The notes beneath the pieces were generated by a model. The model was not told the origin of the DNA, made no database searches, and worked only from the letters and a program-made list of their open reading frames with translations. The position numbers and the translations under genes were made by a program. Of a stretch of 64,000 bases of DNA, positions 45,098 through 57,440 are shown piece by piece. Source of the DNA: Druceiella hillmani (lineage: Eukaryota; Arthropoda; Insecta; Lepidoptera; Hepialidae); the NCBI GenBank assembly GCA_039881145.1, contig JAYKKI010000037.1, forward strand, positions 17,859,001 through 17,923,000, written 5' to 3'. The first letter of the stretch is position 1. Every line of letters begins with the position of its first letter.

Positions 45098-46074
45098 GGT
45101 AAATGCAGTACATCTACTACATACTACATCTTCGTTTTGTGAATGGATTGTTTAGAGCTATGAGCAACTGATAATGAGATGGCGCAATCTCGGGCGAATA
45201 AGACAGATGTAATAGCGGAACTCATCACATTTCTTATAACTAAACCCAACTCCTCTATATTTTTTTGTTCCACAAGCAATTCGTTATTACCTTCTAGTAT
45301 TTTCTTCTTATTTGGGTACTTATAATGATTTTATGTCGAATCCATATTCTTTAATGTAATACACTTTGAAGACTTGAAACTAACTACTAAAATATTACCG
45401 AGAACTTTCTAGAAAGAAAAAGTCCCAACTTATAGCTTGAAAGTTATTAGTCAACTAAGTACAATATAATATATAACACTATATTTTGTTAACAAATGTA
45501 TAAACTTCGTACAAATCATATTACAAGAATTGAAGTCAAGAACAGAAAGAAGGTCAAATCTTTAATCAATTTTCCCGTCAACTTGATCAATCGCTCTTTG
45601 TCTTTAGCCGCACTTTCACCATTTATTTTGGAAAACTTTATCTTTCCGTGAACAAACGGCAAAGGTCAAGAAACTCGATATGTTGTTCACTTTTTTGCCG
45701 TAATAATAGGTGGAAAATTTATTTTAAACCTGAACCTGGAAGTTATCATTATGTACCTGAATAATAGGGTATGTCTCCATACGAATAATTTTTCTTTGTT
45801 TACACTATAAGTAATTATTTGGCGCTAGTTTTTATTTATGCTAACAATAGTTCATATCGTTTCTCAAGAATAGAATAAGTAGGAAATAATTTCACTTCTT
45901 CCTTAAATCAACTGAATTTATTCCAGAGAAATATATTTTATATTCGTATAACTGAGAAGTCAGATTATTCAGTTTATGTTAAAAGACAAACAATTTATCT
46001 TTATAAAATTATCTTTTAAAACATAGATATGAAATAATAATAATTTATACTAGTCCATTCTGACAGGTTTAACT
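45098..46074. other. G+C-richer start, then AT-rich DNA
   Basis: The first 130 bases continue the patch described for the preceding frame; a TGGCTATCGCCACCTAG word at its edge recalls phrases in insect repeats. The rest shows nothing. Confidence 0.4.

Positions 46075-46139
<65 letters not shown>
46075..46139. repeat. (TA)n microsatellite
   Basis: About 65 bases of TA with one TTTA break. Confidence 0.97.
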
Positions 46140-46141
<2 letters not shown>

Positions 46142-48292
46142 GCATACATCTACATCAGTAAATAAAAAATACAAAAAGAATTCGAATCATTATTATAGAT
46201 ACACGTTGGATTGTCGGTAACTAATTTCCGCAATTAAAAGGAAAGTTATGCCACAATTAGATCTTCCTAACCTGAAAGTAATTATGCAATAAGGAGTAGA
46301 TTTAACAAGACAGACTTAGAAAAAAGTATATAATAGGCAGCGACTTTTTAAAATTAATTAATATAGGAAACATTTTTATTTCTACTTGCAAAGTATTTCT
46401 GGATTTCGGTAAAGCTATAAACGTAGTTTTAAATCAGATAAAATAAAAAAGAATAAACAGGTTCGTTCACCGTTTTTTAATAAAAAAGTTTCTATATAGA
46501 ATTTGGAATTTCATATCTCTTAGAATTATTTTGCTAATAGGATGGTGTTCATTTGAGTTTCTCTCTAAAATCAAGTTGTTTCGTTACTTTCTTCATTTTT
46601 TGGACCGTATACATACATCAAAATGATTGTTATCTAAACTGAAAAGTATTTGAAATCAAAAACCAGATATGTAGACTGAGAATTTCATTCTTGTAAGATG
46701 CTTTAATAATTACAAATTAAAAGAAATATCATAAAAGTCTATGACATGAATATAAAATGTTAGCTAATTTAGTCATGGTAATGTTAATAACTATAGTGTG
46801 ATGGAAATTAGTTAATTGTTTTTAAATGAAATGAAAATAATAAAGTAAATGCACATACCTATTTCGTTCTTTAATCAAAATATGTTACGAGTTCCATTTT
46901 ATTTTATACACTTCATTAAATAAACATTATTGCGTTGATTAATTTATTAATTATCATGTTGAAGTTATGATGTAATAGTATAACTATCAAGTTTAAGTTT
47001 TTTATTGGTATAAAGCAAAATTTGTTATTATTACTTTTCTATATTCACATATACGAACAATCGTTAGACTTATCTTGTAGGTAGTTTTTTTATACAGACG
47101 GAAAACTGAAAGTCTTTGATACGTATACTATAAATATACACATGTCATAAAGTCTGCGCAGCACGTTTGACGGCAGGACGTGAAACGAATCCAAATCGCT
47201 CTATTTTATGAATGTTTTGGCATTATTTCATTCAGGCGAATAAACTGGAACTGTGCTGATAGCATATTTTACCTCTTTTTATTTATTTTACAGAAGAAAA
47301 TTCGTATCAAATTATTGGTTGGTAACAAAGCAAACCAAAACACGGAGGTTATGCACGAAACAAGAAAGCAAAATTGAAGTTAAGTGAATAAGTTACTCGT
47401 ACAAGGAATAAAATGTACAAGTAATTTTTTCTTTCATAACGTGTCAAGAAATTTTTTTATGATTATTTATTGTTAACGTAATAAGATATAATTTCAATTT
47501 TGGATAAAGGATAAAGTTTGCAAAGTCAGGTTAATACCTTATATTTATACAGAATGTAGCAATCGCTAAATAATAAACATTTTCTTATGATAAATAAGAA
47601 CCTTTCTGATTCCAATGCGTATTTGAAATAAGCGTTTCATCATTTCTCAAATGGAATAGAATTATGAAAAATATGTCATCGCTAAATTCAAGGGGATTTT
47701 TGTGTAATTGACGAGTATCAATGAATAAAAACCTAAAATGCAAGTGAATAAATAATATTGTATTTTATTTATGTTATTAAATCATTTTTTAATACTATGG
47801 ATAAATATCTTCTACGCCTGTTTGTTATTGAATATTGATTTTAATTGAATGGTACAATAATAAAATTAAATAAGTTTCATCATAGATGAAACATTTTCAT
47901 ATATTAAAGTTCAAGTGAAGTAATTATACAAATTTTACTAATTTTTCAACTGTATTATTGTTAGATGCTGGTGACTTTAATAACGTGAATGTTTTACTCA
48001 CTTGAGAAAAATTTTACCAACGTTTGTTAATTTCATGAAAATAATTAAATTTTGCACTGATGAGAATATTTGTTTTAAATTAGAATGAATATACCGGGAA
48101 ACAACTTTTCTCTGGAATTCTTTATATATTCACATATTACAGTACATAACATACAATTACAAAGTAGAAAAATCTACAGACTGAAAATTATATTTCGAGT
48201 CTAAAGATATCGATTATTTAAGACCTGAATACTAACTGAATTTCAAATTCTCCTATACTATAAGCATTTTGAAGAATGCGTTTTAATGCAGC

Positions 48293-48295
<3 letters not shown>
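46140..48295. other. AT-rich non-coding DNA with one acceptor-bounded frame
   Basis: Near 47268-47294 a very good acceptor (CTTTTTATTTATTTTACAG) precedes 27 open codons (KKIRIKLLVGNKANQNTEVM and onward) to TGA 47375-47377. The composition is not clearly coding and the run is short, so I do not call an exon. Nothing else was seen. Confidence 0.4.

Positions 48296-48361
<66 letters not shown>
48296..48361. repeat. (TA)n microsatellite
   Basis: Uninterrupted TA, about 65 bases. Confidence 0.97.
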
Positions 48362-48364
<3 letters not shown>

Positions 48365-50442
48365 CGTGACGTGAGTACAAACCAACACCCAAAGGCACAA
48401 AAATTTAGAATCTTAATGCAGAATATCTCACCAATTAATTAAATTATTATTTTTTTAAATTTTGAACCTGAAATTATTTTTCAAAAATGTTTCCAATCAC
48501 CCTAAATTTCGAACTTTTTTAAAATGTGTCGTAGGGATATTAGATAAATAATTGGTAAAAGTAATAAATATTTGATATTCTTCAAGACCAGGCGTACCAA
48601 AAACGTAAAAAAAAATATTGACCCAATGGGTAAAACTTTATTTTCATACTTGCTTTCATCTCCTGAAATTGTTCATGCGAGTGCAAACCTGGAGGTTTAG
48701 AAATTTGAAGGGGAGACATATTGTTTATCATTTTCATGCGTAATATTTTTCGCAAACACAGCTAAAAATTGAAACTGGTAAAACTTCATTTTAAAATTTA
48801 CATCCAATGATGCATGAAATAAAAAAAAATTACCGACTCGTGTTATACATATATCTTGGTGCATTAATTTCTTTCGTGACAATATTTTGCTGCATATTAA
48901 TTAGATTCTCTATACGAAGCATCTGCTTAAAATATCCATACCAGTCAAAAACTGCAGAAATTGTGCCATCGTGGTAGACAGTTCTTAACTATTTTCTTCC
49001 ACGGTATTCCGTCGTCAATTTTACGTGTGACAATTTACAGGATATTCTGGAATGTGTTTTCTTCCACTCAATCGCTTCATACTGTCAATATTATATTTCG
49101 CATGAGGTTAGCTTTCCTACGTTTAACAAAGGCCTCGGTTCTAAGGTTTAAAAAACACCAGTTCTGTGAAGTTATCGAAAAAATATTGTAAATATATAAT
49201 ACACTCCAATAACACAAAAATATAATTTGATTAGAATTATTCATCGCCGATCAACAGAATCTACCTCCACGCCCAAATAGCAAGGACATAATATATATTT
49301 CAGTTAATAAAAGTAGGAATGGGTTTAATACTTTTGTCTCTCTGCAAGTCTTCACATCTTCAAAATTGCAAAAGAAATTCAAAAACAAGGCTATAATTAA
49401 ACAATTTAAGTCTTTTAAATGTTTAGTTTTTCTACATCTTTCAAAGTCAAATCAGTGCAGCTTTGATCCAGGGAACTCTACGAGTTATTTACCTGTCTCC
49501 ATTGCATGCTTAATAATTTCTTTAGTTATTTAATTAATAAGTCCCCAATCATAAACGTTTATAAGATCCTATTAATGTATATTATTGTAGCATGATGTTC
49601 GAAAGGTTTCCATAATAATTTTCTGCTCTTTTCTCTATTCTCAATTCCCGTATTTATGACGTGAGTGGTAACGCCTACTAAAAACCTACGCTAATAACTA
49701 CAAAACCCAATACTGTATCGTATTAGTTTTTCCGTTACATCTTGGTAGTCTTACTTCTTGGCATTTGCATTCCTAAAACCAGAATAATGTGCTGATTGTG
49801 ATAGACCCTTATGAATAGAGTTGTTAAATGTTGATACACACTTACGCTTATGTTCCAGCATTCCTTTATACTGATCTATGCGTTTTAATGCAATTTTTGA
49901 TACATTTTATTGGCAAATTTATATATGTATGTATACTATGCAATACTGTCTTACTCATTGATGAACTTCATTAAATATCCTGGTTATTTTGCATACTAGC
50001 TACAAGCTAAAAAACATATATAATGTTATTATTTAAATAAATAATCGTGAAGATAATGTATTTATAACGTTGACATATTTTGATCGAACCTCAGCAATTC
50101 TTTTGAATAATCTGAGCGCTTCCCACACAAAGCATGTTTTTTTGATATCTTTTTCCAAGACCAAATGTAAAAAGCACATACTAAAAGAACCGATAAACAA
50201 TTTGTTCTTAACACATTCACTGCCAAAAAATATTTAGAAAGAATATGCCCCTTTTTGAGAAGTAATGATTAAGAAGTAGTTATAAATAAAGAGAAAAGTA
50301 ACAACCTAATCTTGAGAAAAAACATTTTCCTTCCGCTAACAACACACATATGTATTTAAGGTACTTAATGATAAAAATCCATTTTGTATTCCCGCTACGC
50401 AATATACTCTTTCAGAAATGTCAAAACATGCGAACTTGTGCA
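48362..50442. other. AT-rich non-coding DNA
   Basis: A 76-codon frame at 48961-49191 matches nothing. No repeat or splice-bounded frame is supported. Confidence 0.5.
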
Positions 50443-50730
50443 AGACACATGTGCTTGTTATTTATCACATGTCTGTCTATACTAACGTGCACACATGTCT
50501 ATAAGCACATACGTATAGAGACTCGTGCTTACTTCTTAACGCGTGTCTATATTCACGTGCATGCATCTTTGTGTAGACACGCGTGCTTATTACTTATCGC
50601 GTCTCTACATGTACTCACGTGCACGCGTATCATTAACTCTTTTCGCACGTGCACGTAGAGACACGCGTCTTTAATGCTTATCACGTGTCTCTACTCACGA
50701 GTATGCGTATCTGTACGCATATGCGTATAT
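50443..50730. repeat. diverged tandem repeat rich in CACGTG and ACGCGT palindromes
   Basis: Four unequal units (about 50443, 50518, 50576 and 50658; 58-82 bases each) share the plan GAGACACG(C/T)GT then GCTTATTACTTATC-like sequence, CGTGTCTCTA, CTCACGTGCACGC and a variable tail. CACGTG occurs four times and ACGCGT four times, with ACATGT and ATGCAT palindromes among them. The 102-codon frame over it (50350-50658) merely translates the repeat. CACGTG is the canonical E-box bound by bHLH factors, so the array could bind such proteins. An inert minisatellite is the simpler view. Confidence 0.85.
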
Positions 50731-52239
50731 ATTTGTGTTATTACTATTTACCAAAATATCGATGTAGAATACTGGTGTGGTTTGTAGCTATTTAAAATTC
50801 TGCTTGTTAAATTCAATTGTCACTATTGTTAAGAAAATTGCACTTCACTCATTTCTGAAACTGTATAGATTTCATTAAATTTGTGCATCTAAGCTGGGCT
50901 ATTCGGAATAATTTTCGTTTGTAATTGATATAACTTTTTTGTAAGTCTTCCTCTGAGTGATTCTATACTTTTTTGGACTCCATGGCTCTGCTGCTCTACT
51001 TGCTTTGAAGGCAAACACACACAAATGAAGGTTGCCAAAGCGAGCTAAAAAATATAAATTTTTGAGGAACCAACTGCTTAATATGGGACAAAAAATCTTT
51101 CATGAACTACCACAAAAACGCGTCTGACTCAATAATTTGCTGGCAGCGTAGTAACTTGTTGAATCAACCTTCCATCGTTACCTTTTAGAGCATTTAGTCG
51201 ACCCCCAACTTGCTCCTGGAATACACGTACACGCATAGACAGCAGTAAACGTATTAAAATAAACCTACAAATTATTAATTTATTTCAGCCAAATTGACAT
51301 ATATTCCAATTACTCACTTTACGGTTTGAAGCGTGACTATGCAAGTAAAATTTTATTTTGTGACTCAAAAATCTTCACAGAAATAATTTCATTAATTTTT
51401 GTACCATTAAAGATTATTGAATTCTCTGAAAAACGAAGGTAAATATTATTTAGAACTTCTAAGAATGGTATTAACAAATAAATGGGAGTTTCGAAAATCG
51501 AATTCTTTGATAATTCGTTACGTTACTTGTTTATTGGCTGAATAAAAGCTAGTTCTTCATACAATGAATAAAAAGAACGTCTTTGCTGCTAGTGAATAAA
51601 AAAAGAATTACTCCGACATATTTTCACATATTTCAAGTATCATTCATTTAAATAATATTTAAAAGTTTCTCATCGGTACCAACTACGTCTTCAGTATCAT
51701 GCATACATTTGGTATTGCTAGAATTATTTCATATATATTTTTATAACCGGAACGTTAAGCAAGTTTAAAAAAAGATAAGGAAATATAATAAATAGCAATG
51801 TCAATATGGTATATTACCAATTTTTCTTATTTTATCTTTGTTACGGATAACAAAAAAAACATAAGTTTTTCTTTTACTTAGAGAAAATTCAATTTAAGTG
51901 CCTTGAAAATTCAATTTCAGTGATTGTTATCGGCTCAGTTTTATATAAAATTAAATTTATTTACATGTGTAAATAATTAAGTATTATTTTTTCAGTGCTT
52001 AATTATTATCATCAACTTTAATTATATTGAAGGTAGTAACACTGCTAAAATATTTCAACTTCTGAATAATATAATATCATTTTAACATGATTTTAAATAA
52101 CATTTTATTATACAAAACTATGGTTTTCTACAGAATAATGTAATTGTTACCTACAATCCTACTGAACAACTCCATTAGTTAAAAGTATTCACATGAAGGA
52201 GCATTGAAGGATATGTGTCGAAATTTCTAATGAAATACT
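50731..52239. other. mostly AT-rich non-coding DNA
   Basis: The patch 50980-51240 is less AT-rich (TCCATGGCTCTGCTGCTCTA and onward) and may be an eroded insertion, but I could not match it on either strand. The rest is featureless. Confidence 0.45.
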
Positions 52240-52436
52240 CTGTATAGATAGAATACATATAGTATATAATACATATTACCCAAATCAATAACTACGATTT
52301 AATATAGACATTCGACAAAACGAAAGTAATACGGGTGAATAGATACTTTATATAGATAAAATACACGTATTACCCAAATCGATAACTGCGACCTAATATT
52401 ACAACATTCGACAAAACGAAAGTAATACGGGTATTA
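52240..52436. repeat. tandem duplication, 95-bp unit, 2 copies
   Basis: ATTACCCAAATC recurs at 52274 and 52369, and ACATTCGACAAAACGAAAGT with TAATACGGGT closes both units. Period 95. Divergence between the copies is modest. Confidence 0.88.
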
Positions 52437-52611
52437 CTAGAAACACAAAGAAAATATAAGTGCGTAGTAAAAATATATATTCTTATAACGGCTCGAATGC
52501 AACTTAGAGACGAAGAGTAAATATAAAAAAATTGTTACGATCAGACATTTGCGTATACCTACTTCCAAGCAGGTAACAAAATTGTACATGAAGATTGAGG
52601 CTGAGATTATT
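52437..52611. other. AT-rich non-coding DNA
   Basis: No feature seen. Confidence 0.5.
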
Positions 52612-52757
52612 TTTTAAGGTTGTTCAGTCAAATGGCAAAAACCGAACTCTTATCATTTCGACTTTCTCTCTGTCCGTCTGTCAGTCCGTATATCATAGCA
52701 ATTTTACTCGGAGAGTATCGACACTATATAGACGAAATTTATTGGTGTCATATATGA

Positions 52758-52823
<66 letters not shown>

Positions 52824-53228
52824 TAGGGGTGGCTCATGTAATTGAGGGATGAAAAAAGTACAGTGCACATAGGCTTGTAGATTATAATGTAAAAATTATA
52901 TGTAAGTTTCAAAAAAACTTTTTTACTTAAGTCAATAGTTGATAAGACGTGCGCTTCTTAAATGTTAAAAAGTGAGTCCCCCTCTAAGTTTTCAACTAAC
53001 GCATATAAAATTCCAAAAAAAAATTGAGGAATATACTTTCCCTAAACATTTGTTTGAATGAGACATGTTGTATAGTTTTTGAGATATGGGATATTTTGGA
53101 TACCGACTGCAGCAAAGACATTGTTTTTCACAGTGTATCCGAGAAATACAAACGTATAAAATTAATATAATTTGGTTTTACGGTAACCTTCGTGAGTGTA
53201 TCTGACTCGCACATTGCCAATTTTTTGT
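52612..53228 (+). repeat. dispersed repeat, family A, longer copy
   Basis: Shares with 23860-24201 a TCTCTGTCCGTCTGTCAGTC core, a 'CATAGCAATTTTACTCGGAG' block, TGTATAGTTTTTGAGATATG, 'ATTTTGGATACCGACT', a 'TTTTTCACA' block and a 3' end TATCTGACTCGCACATTGCC plus a T-rich tail. It is about 280 bases longer in the middle, where it holds a (TA)n tract and unique sequence, so it is either the fuller element or one with an insertion. No coding frame. Confidence 0.8.
52762..52819. repeat. (TA)n microsatellite inside the family A copy
   Basis: About 58 bases of TA embedded within the dispersed repeat. The 85-codon frame over it is an artefact. Confidence 0.97.
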
Positions 53229-53689
53229 CTACGTATTACAAACGGCTTAGTTGAATTAGTAAATTTGAATAAATGAAGTGAACATTTCTTTGCGACTTCC
53301 AGTTTCAAACGAGTTATTACTATAAACATAAATAAACCTCGGATACAGAGTCTTGCAGTTGTTGTAACGGAAAAAATATCGACAGCTTCTTTCAGAGAAT
53401 CTTCATAGATTCTCGTTGTAAAATTAATGTAATAACACTTATGATTGATTAAAGACCACTATTTCAAAATATTTGTTCATTAATCATTAAACTAAGATAT
53501 TTTTCAGAAAAATGTAAAACGATTTTGGAATATTGTAAAATTAGTTCAAAATAATCTAGACTAAATAATTAAGATTTATAGGTGATCCATGTTGTTGACA
53601 ATCAACATACATTAAATTTCAAGTCTGATACAAATGTAAACATCGATAGAGCCCATGAGCCTTTATTATAAAAGAAGTTAGCAACGGGA
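53229..53689. other. AT-rich non-coding DNA
   Basis: No feature seen between the family A and family B copies. Confidence 0.5.
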
Positions 53690-54120
53690 TTCATCGTTCG
53701 GCGGACTTGAAGTTCGCTTTATCTGCATTGACGTTCTGTTTAATATATAAGGATTGATATTCTATTAAATAAACCTAGACATTGCCCATCATGTTTCGTT
53801 CTTAAAGAAGTTTGGTGGACTTGAAATTCACTATATCTACATTAATATTCTATTAAGTTTATAATGCAATTTCCCTTAATTTTAGCAATTTTATTTTACT
53901 TATATTATTCAAAGCGCTCTACTGAATATTCTGCCAGGCAAAGGTTTACATGGTTTCAACATTTAGAATGAATAAAGTCATAATTATAAACAAAAAATAC
54001 CATAGCAAATCGTTACAATTAAGGTTAAGTGGCCTATACAATTAGATACTCCACTTCCATCATCAGCATCTGATGTTGTTTCTGTGTTAAGAAATGTCTT
54101 CTTCTAAACTTGTCCCTAAA
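53690..54120 (+). repeat. dispersed repeat family B, copy 2, with internal duplication
   Basis: Matches 33121-33470 in the order of its blocks and ends at TACAATTAGATACTCCAC, followed by 'TTTCTGTGTTAAGAAATG'. In this copy the leading module (GGCGGACTTGAAGTTCGC at about 53699, GGTGGACTTGAAATTCAC at about 53814, each followed by TATCT(G/A)CATT(G/A)A) occurs twice, about 115 bases apart, while copy 1 has it once. Confidence 0.78.
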
Positions 54121-54653
54121 AAAACTTCTAAAAAAGTCTCATAAAGATTTAAATGGGATATTATTACGTCTGTATACTAAAATAATTATTCCAGTTAAAG
54201 TAGGAGGGTTAAAAGGAATAATTTTTTTTAATCCCGATATCCGCATCTTGAACTCACAACAATGATTAAAAGCTTATTTGTAAAATGTAAGTTATTGAAT
54301 AAAAAAACTTGTTCCGTGTAATAGTTATTATTAGAAATTTTATCATAGTCTTTAAAAAAATGAGTATATTTAGTTATATTTAAATGTTTCTCAGATATTT
54401 AATTTTTTTTAAATATTTAGCTACATTGAACCGTAACGTTAGTTGGGTAGAACTTAGTAATCCCGGGTTGATATCGACAATTCAACCACTAGATGGTACC
54501 TAGGTTTCATCAAGATATGTCTACACTATAGTACCGAAATAGCAACGTGCCCCGTAAACTGACAAATATCACGAATGTACGAAGCGCGGTAGATAAATCG
54601 ATTCGGATTTACCTATTTCACATAAGGGCGAAACGAATTGCTAATTAGTTAAG

Positions 54654-54655
<2 letters not shown>
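54121..54655. other. AT-rich DNA ending in a less AT-rich patch
   Basis: At 54430-54640 the sequence is richer in G and C (CCCGGGTTG, CCACTAGATGGTACCTAG). It resembles phrases of insect repeats but is not assignable. There is no frame. Confidence 0.4.
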
Positions 54656-54712
<57 letters not shown>

Positions 54713-54727
54713 TATATATATATATAA
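54656..54727. repeat. (TA)n microsatellite
   Basis: TA tract with one TACACATA break. Confidence 0.97.
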
Positions 54728-55057
54728 TTAAAACTATGACGGAGTGAATTATATTTAGGGGAAATATTTAAAAAATGGAAACTGATTTAGCGTATAGAAT
54801 GATAAAAGAAACCAGAAAACCTGTTTTTCGAATTTTAGTCTGTCTCTTAATGTGTTCTTCAATAACGCAAACTGTGTTGGGCTACTGGATGGATTTTGAT
54901 ACGATCAATTAAATTTATACGAATATTAGTACTGTCGACGTCATCTATTAACGCTTAACCTCTATGATATATATAGTACAATAATAATATAAATAAAAAA
55001 TAACAGTATACAATAATAATGATGATCATAATAATAATTTCAACAGGTCAGTTGAAT
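54728..55057. other. AT-rich non-coding DNA
   Basis: No feature seen. Confidence 0.5.
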
Positions 55058-55130
55058 CAGCCAACGTGTAATGGTTAGCAAGTTGGCACGGTACGCCGAA
55101 AACATGGGTTCAATTCTTGCCGGCCGATCG
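55058..55130 (+). mobile_element. tRNA-derived SINE head
   Basis: An A-box-like CGTGTAATGGTTAGCAAG (55065-55082) and a B-box GGTTCAATTC (55107-55116) sit at the spacing of a tRNA-type RNA polymerase III promoter, with a GTACGCCGAAAACATGG linker. The T-stem pairs poorly and I see no acceptor-stem complement, so this is not a working tRNA gene. The layout (ATGGTTAGCA head, GGGTTCAATTC, CCGGCCG) is typical of insect tRNA-derived SINEs. The SINE body beyond about 55130 is AT-rich and not delimited. Confidence 0.65.
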
Positions 55131-55889
55131 ACTTTTCTTTATGTGTACGTGTTATTTTCAAATATTATACTTTTTAACACAGCTATGAATTTATAATATT
55201 ATTAAAAAAGTACTGCTAACGCCAACTATTAGCGGTCTTTGTACGTTTTACGATCAGAGAAAATGAAGTGTATGTGTTGATTTTCTAAAGAAATCTGTAT
55301 TATGTTGATAATTATTAATCCATCGTTTATCCATAGTCAATATTGCTATGTATCAGGGGTATTTTAAACAATAGTTACCTTTAATACGAGTATTCATCGT
55401 ACGTTAAGTAATAACATGTCAAGGTAAATTACACTGTTAACAAATTAAATATCGGTAATAAATTTTGGCTCACTTTTAATAATTGATTTACATTTTTTCG
55501 TCGCTATGAAAAAAAGATGAATTAACGTACTTTTAGTGACTTCGTTGTATGCGCATAGTTCTTTGATTTGGTTGAAACGGTACTATGAACTAGATGTGAT
55601 AAATTGTATATATCACTAACTTAGCATTGAAGTAAGGAAGTCTTGAACTAGATTTGAAATCTACATTAATGACTTGGTATTACTGGATTAAGAATTCTTT
55701 TAGATTGCTCTACGATAGAAATTTGAATTACGTGTTTAAATAATGCTTGGCAGAAGTAAATCAGAACTTTCTCAGTATTAAAGTGGACGAAGGAAAATTA
55801 GAACATTTTGTTTACAAGAAATAGAGGAGGAGCTTGAAATTTAATCAGCTACTAACCAAGAGCGTCGAACTAATTATCGCACCTTGTGA
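55131..55889. other. AT-rich non-coding DNA, possibly SINE tail at start
   Basis: The SINE body may extend some way in. Otherwise nothing was seen. Confidence 0.45.
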
Positions 55890-55948
<59 letters not shown>

Positions 55949-55957
55949 TGTGTGTGT
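55890..55957. repeat. compound (TA)n(TG)n microsatellite
   Basis: About 22 bases of TA pass into about 46 of TG with one TATG break. Confidence 0.97.
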
Positions 55958-57039
55958 TTCAAGTGAGAGGTACTACATTACTTCGTAAAATCGTATCGTA
56001 ATTGCTGTGTTACCTCAGTGGAAAATGTATAAGGTACATGCAAAATGTCATCTTAACTAAGTTCATACATATATATTATTGTTAATTTGGGATAAAATGT
56101 AGATGTATTTGGATAAGCACGTCACATTATTGCAGTATCTTTTATATTAAAAATCTACACCTATCAAGATTTCCATAATTGGAAGTATATATATTTATTT
56201 AAATTAGTATAAATTGTTTATGAAATATTAAATAAACAATTTATTACTAATTTACCAGCTGTCATAAAATATGTCCATGATGAATAGTAGCATTGACCGC
56301 CCTTGCCAAATGTAAAAGTAATCACTCTTATAATATATACAACTATTCTTACCGCAGCAAAGGATGTTTCAGACATAGTTTTCCGTATTTAAAAATGGTT
56401 AAGTTCTAGTAAAAAGATTTAGATTTTAACCGTGTCATGTAAATATATTCATGTACCATCGTATTAGCCTGATGTATATTCGAAATTATTTGATCATACA
56501 CTCTTATCATATTTATATATATCACACTATTCCAGTGTCAAAATAAGATTTTATAACGGTCTAATTACCTTAAAAAGTCAGAATATTTCAATTAAATCAA
56601 CGTATGAATAAAGCTTAAAAAATTAAATGTCGAATTTAATAAAAACCAAGATTCAAAAGCACTTTGAGAAATTTAGTAATGAGGAATTTCAAGTTACGCT
56701 CGAGATAAACGACAAATTTGGTAATAAAATAGAACTGACATATACGATTAAATTACGGCGGAGTAAATACAAATAACTAAAAATTTCCATGTTTAGATTA
56801 GTAACTTATTCGGTATCTATTTGAAAATCCATTGAAATATAATTCTTTAAAAAAATATTGTAGTTAAATATATGTATATGTAAAAATTATATGTACATGT
56901 TAATAATATATTAACTATTTATTAGTATAGAGCTTATAATTGACACATATGCATGCTATATTGCATTATTTCATTAGATATAACTATTTCAAAGAAACAC
57001 ATATTATTAAGGTCGAGTAGAGTCATATTGTTCATATTC
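55958..57039. other. AT-rich non-coding DNA
   Basis: No supported feature. Confidence 0.5.
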
Positions 57040-57440
57040 TCATTCATATGAAATAAATTTGTTTAATATGAATGAGGCATATTAACACCAATCGTAAATT
57101 TTGCATTAACGATTTGTATACGAGAAGTAAATATATCAGTTGTTTGTGAAAAAAGAAAATGTGTAAATAGTGTAAAGAATTTTACAATAAAGTAGAAATT
57201 AAAGTTTCTTTTTCATAGATCTCAATATAGTGTTTTAATTACTACAATCAGTCTTAAGTAGTTAGGAACGTAGTATGTTGGTAAAGAACGTAGTATGTCT
57301 TCTACTTAAAAGTATGCAATTATTTGGCCTTCTCCACTGTGGCTTCAGTACCAGTAAAACTACAGTCAATTGAGACTTTATATGCAAACGCCAAACGGTC
57401 ACTCGATAAGCTAAAATCAAGTAATATTGCATAAAAATAT
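57040..57440 (+). repeat. dispersed repeat family C, copy 2
   Basis: Shares with 38410-38830 CGTAAATTTTG, TTTGTATACGAGAAGTAAAT, TCAGTTGTTTGTGAAAAAAG, a GGAACGTAGTATGTT block (present twice here, about 20 bases apart) and a TCAAGTAATATTGCATAAAA 3' region. There is no coding frame. Confidence 0.75.

Noticed and set aside
47268..47377. Terminal exon after a strong acceptor
   Set aside because: Only 27 codons are open and the composition is as AT-rich as the flanks; easily a chance event.
50350..50658. 102-codon frame over the E-box-rich array
   Set aside because: It is a translation of the tandem repeat; the Cys/Thr/His pattern follows the repeat period.
55058..55130. Functional tRNA gene
   Set aside because: A- and B-boxes are present, but the T-stem relies on G-U pairs with a mismatch and no acceptor stem can be drawn.
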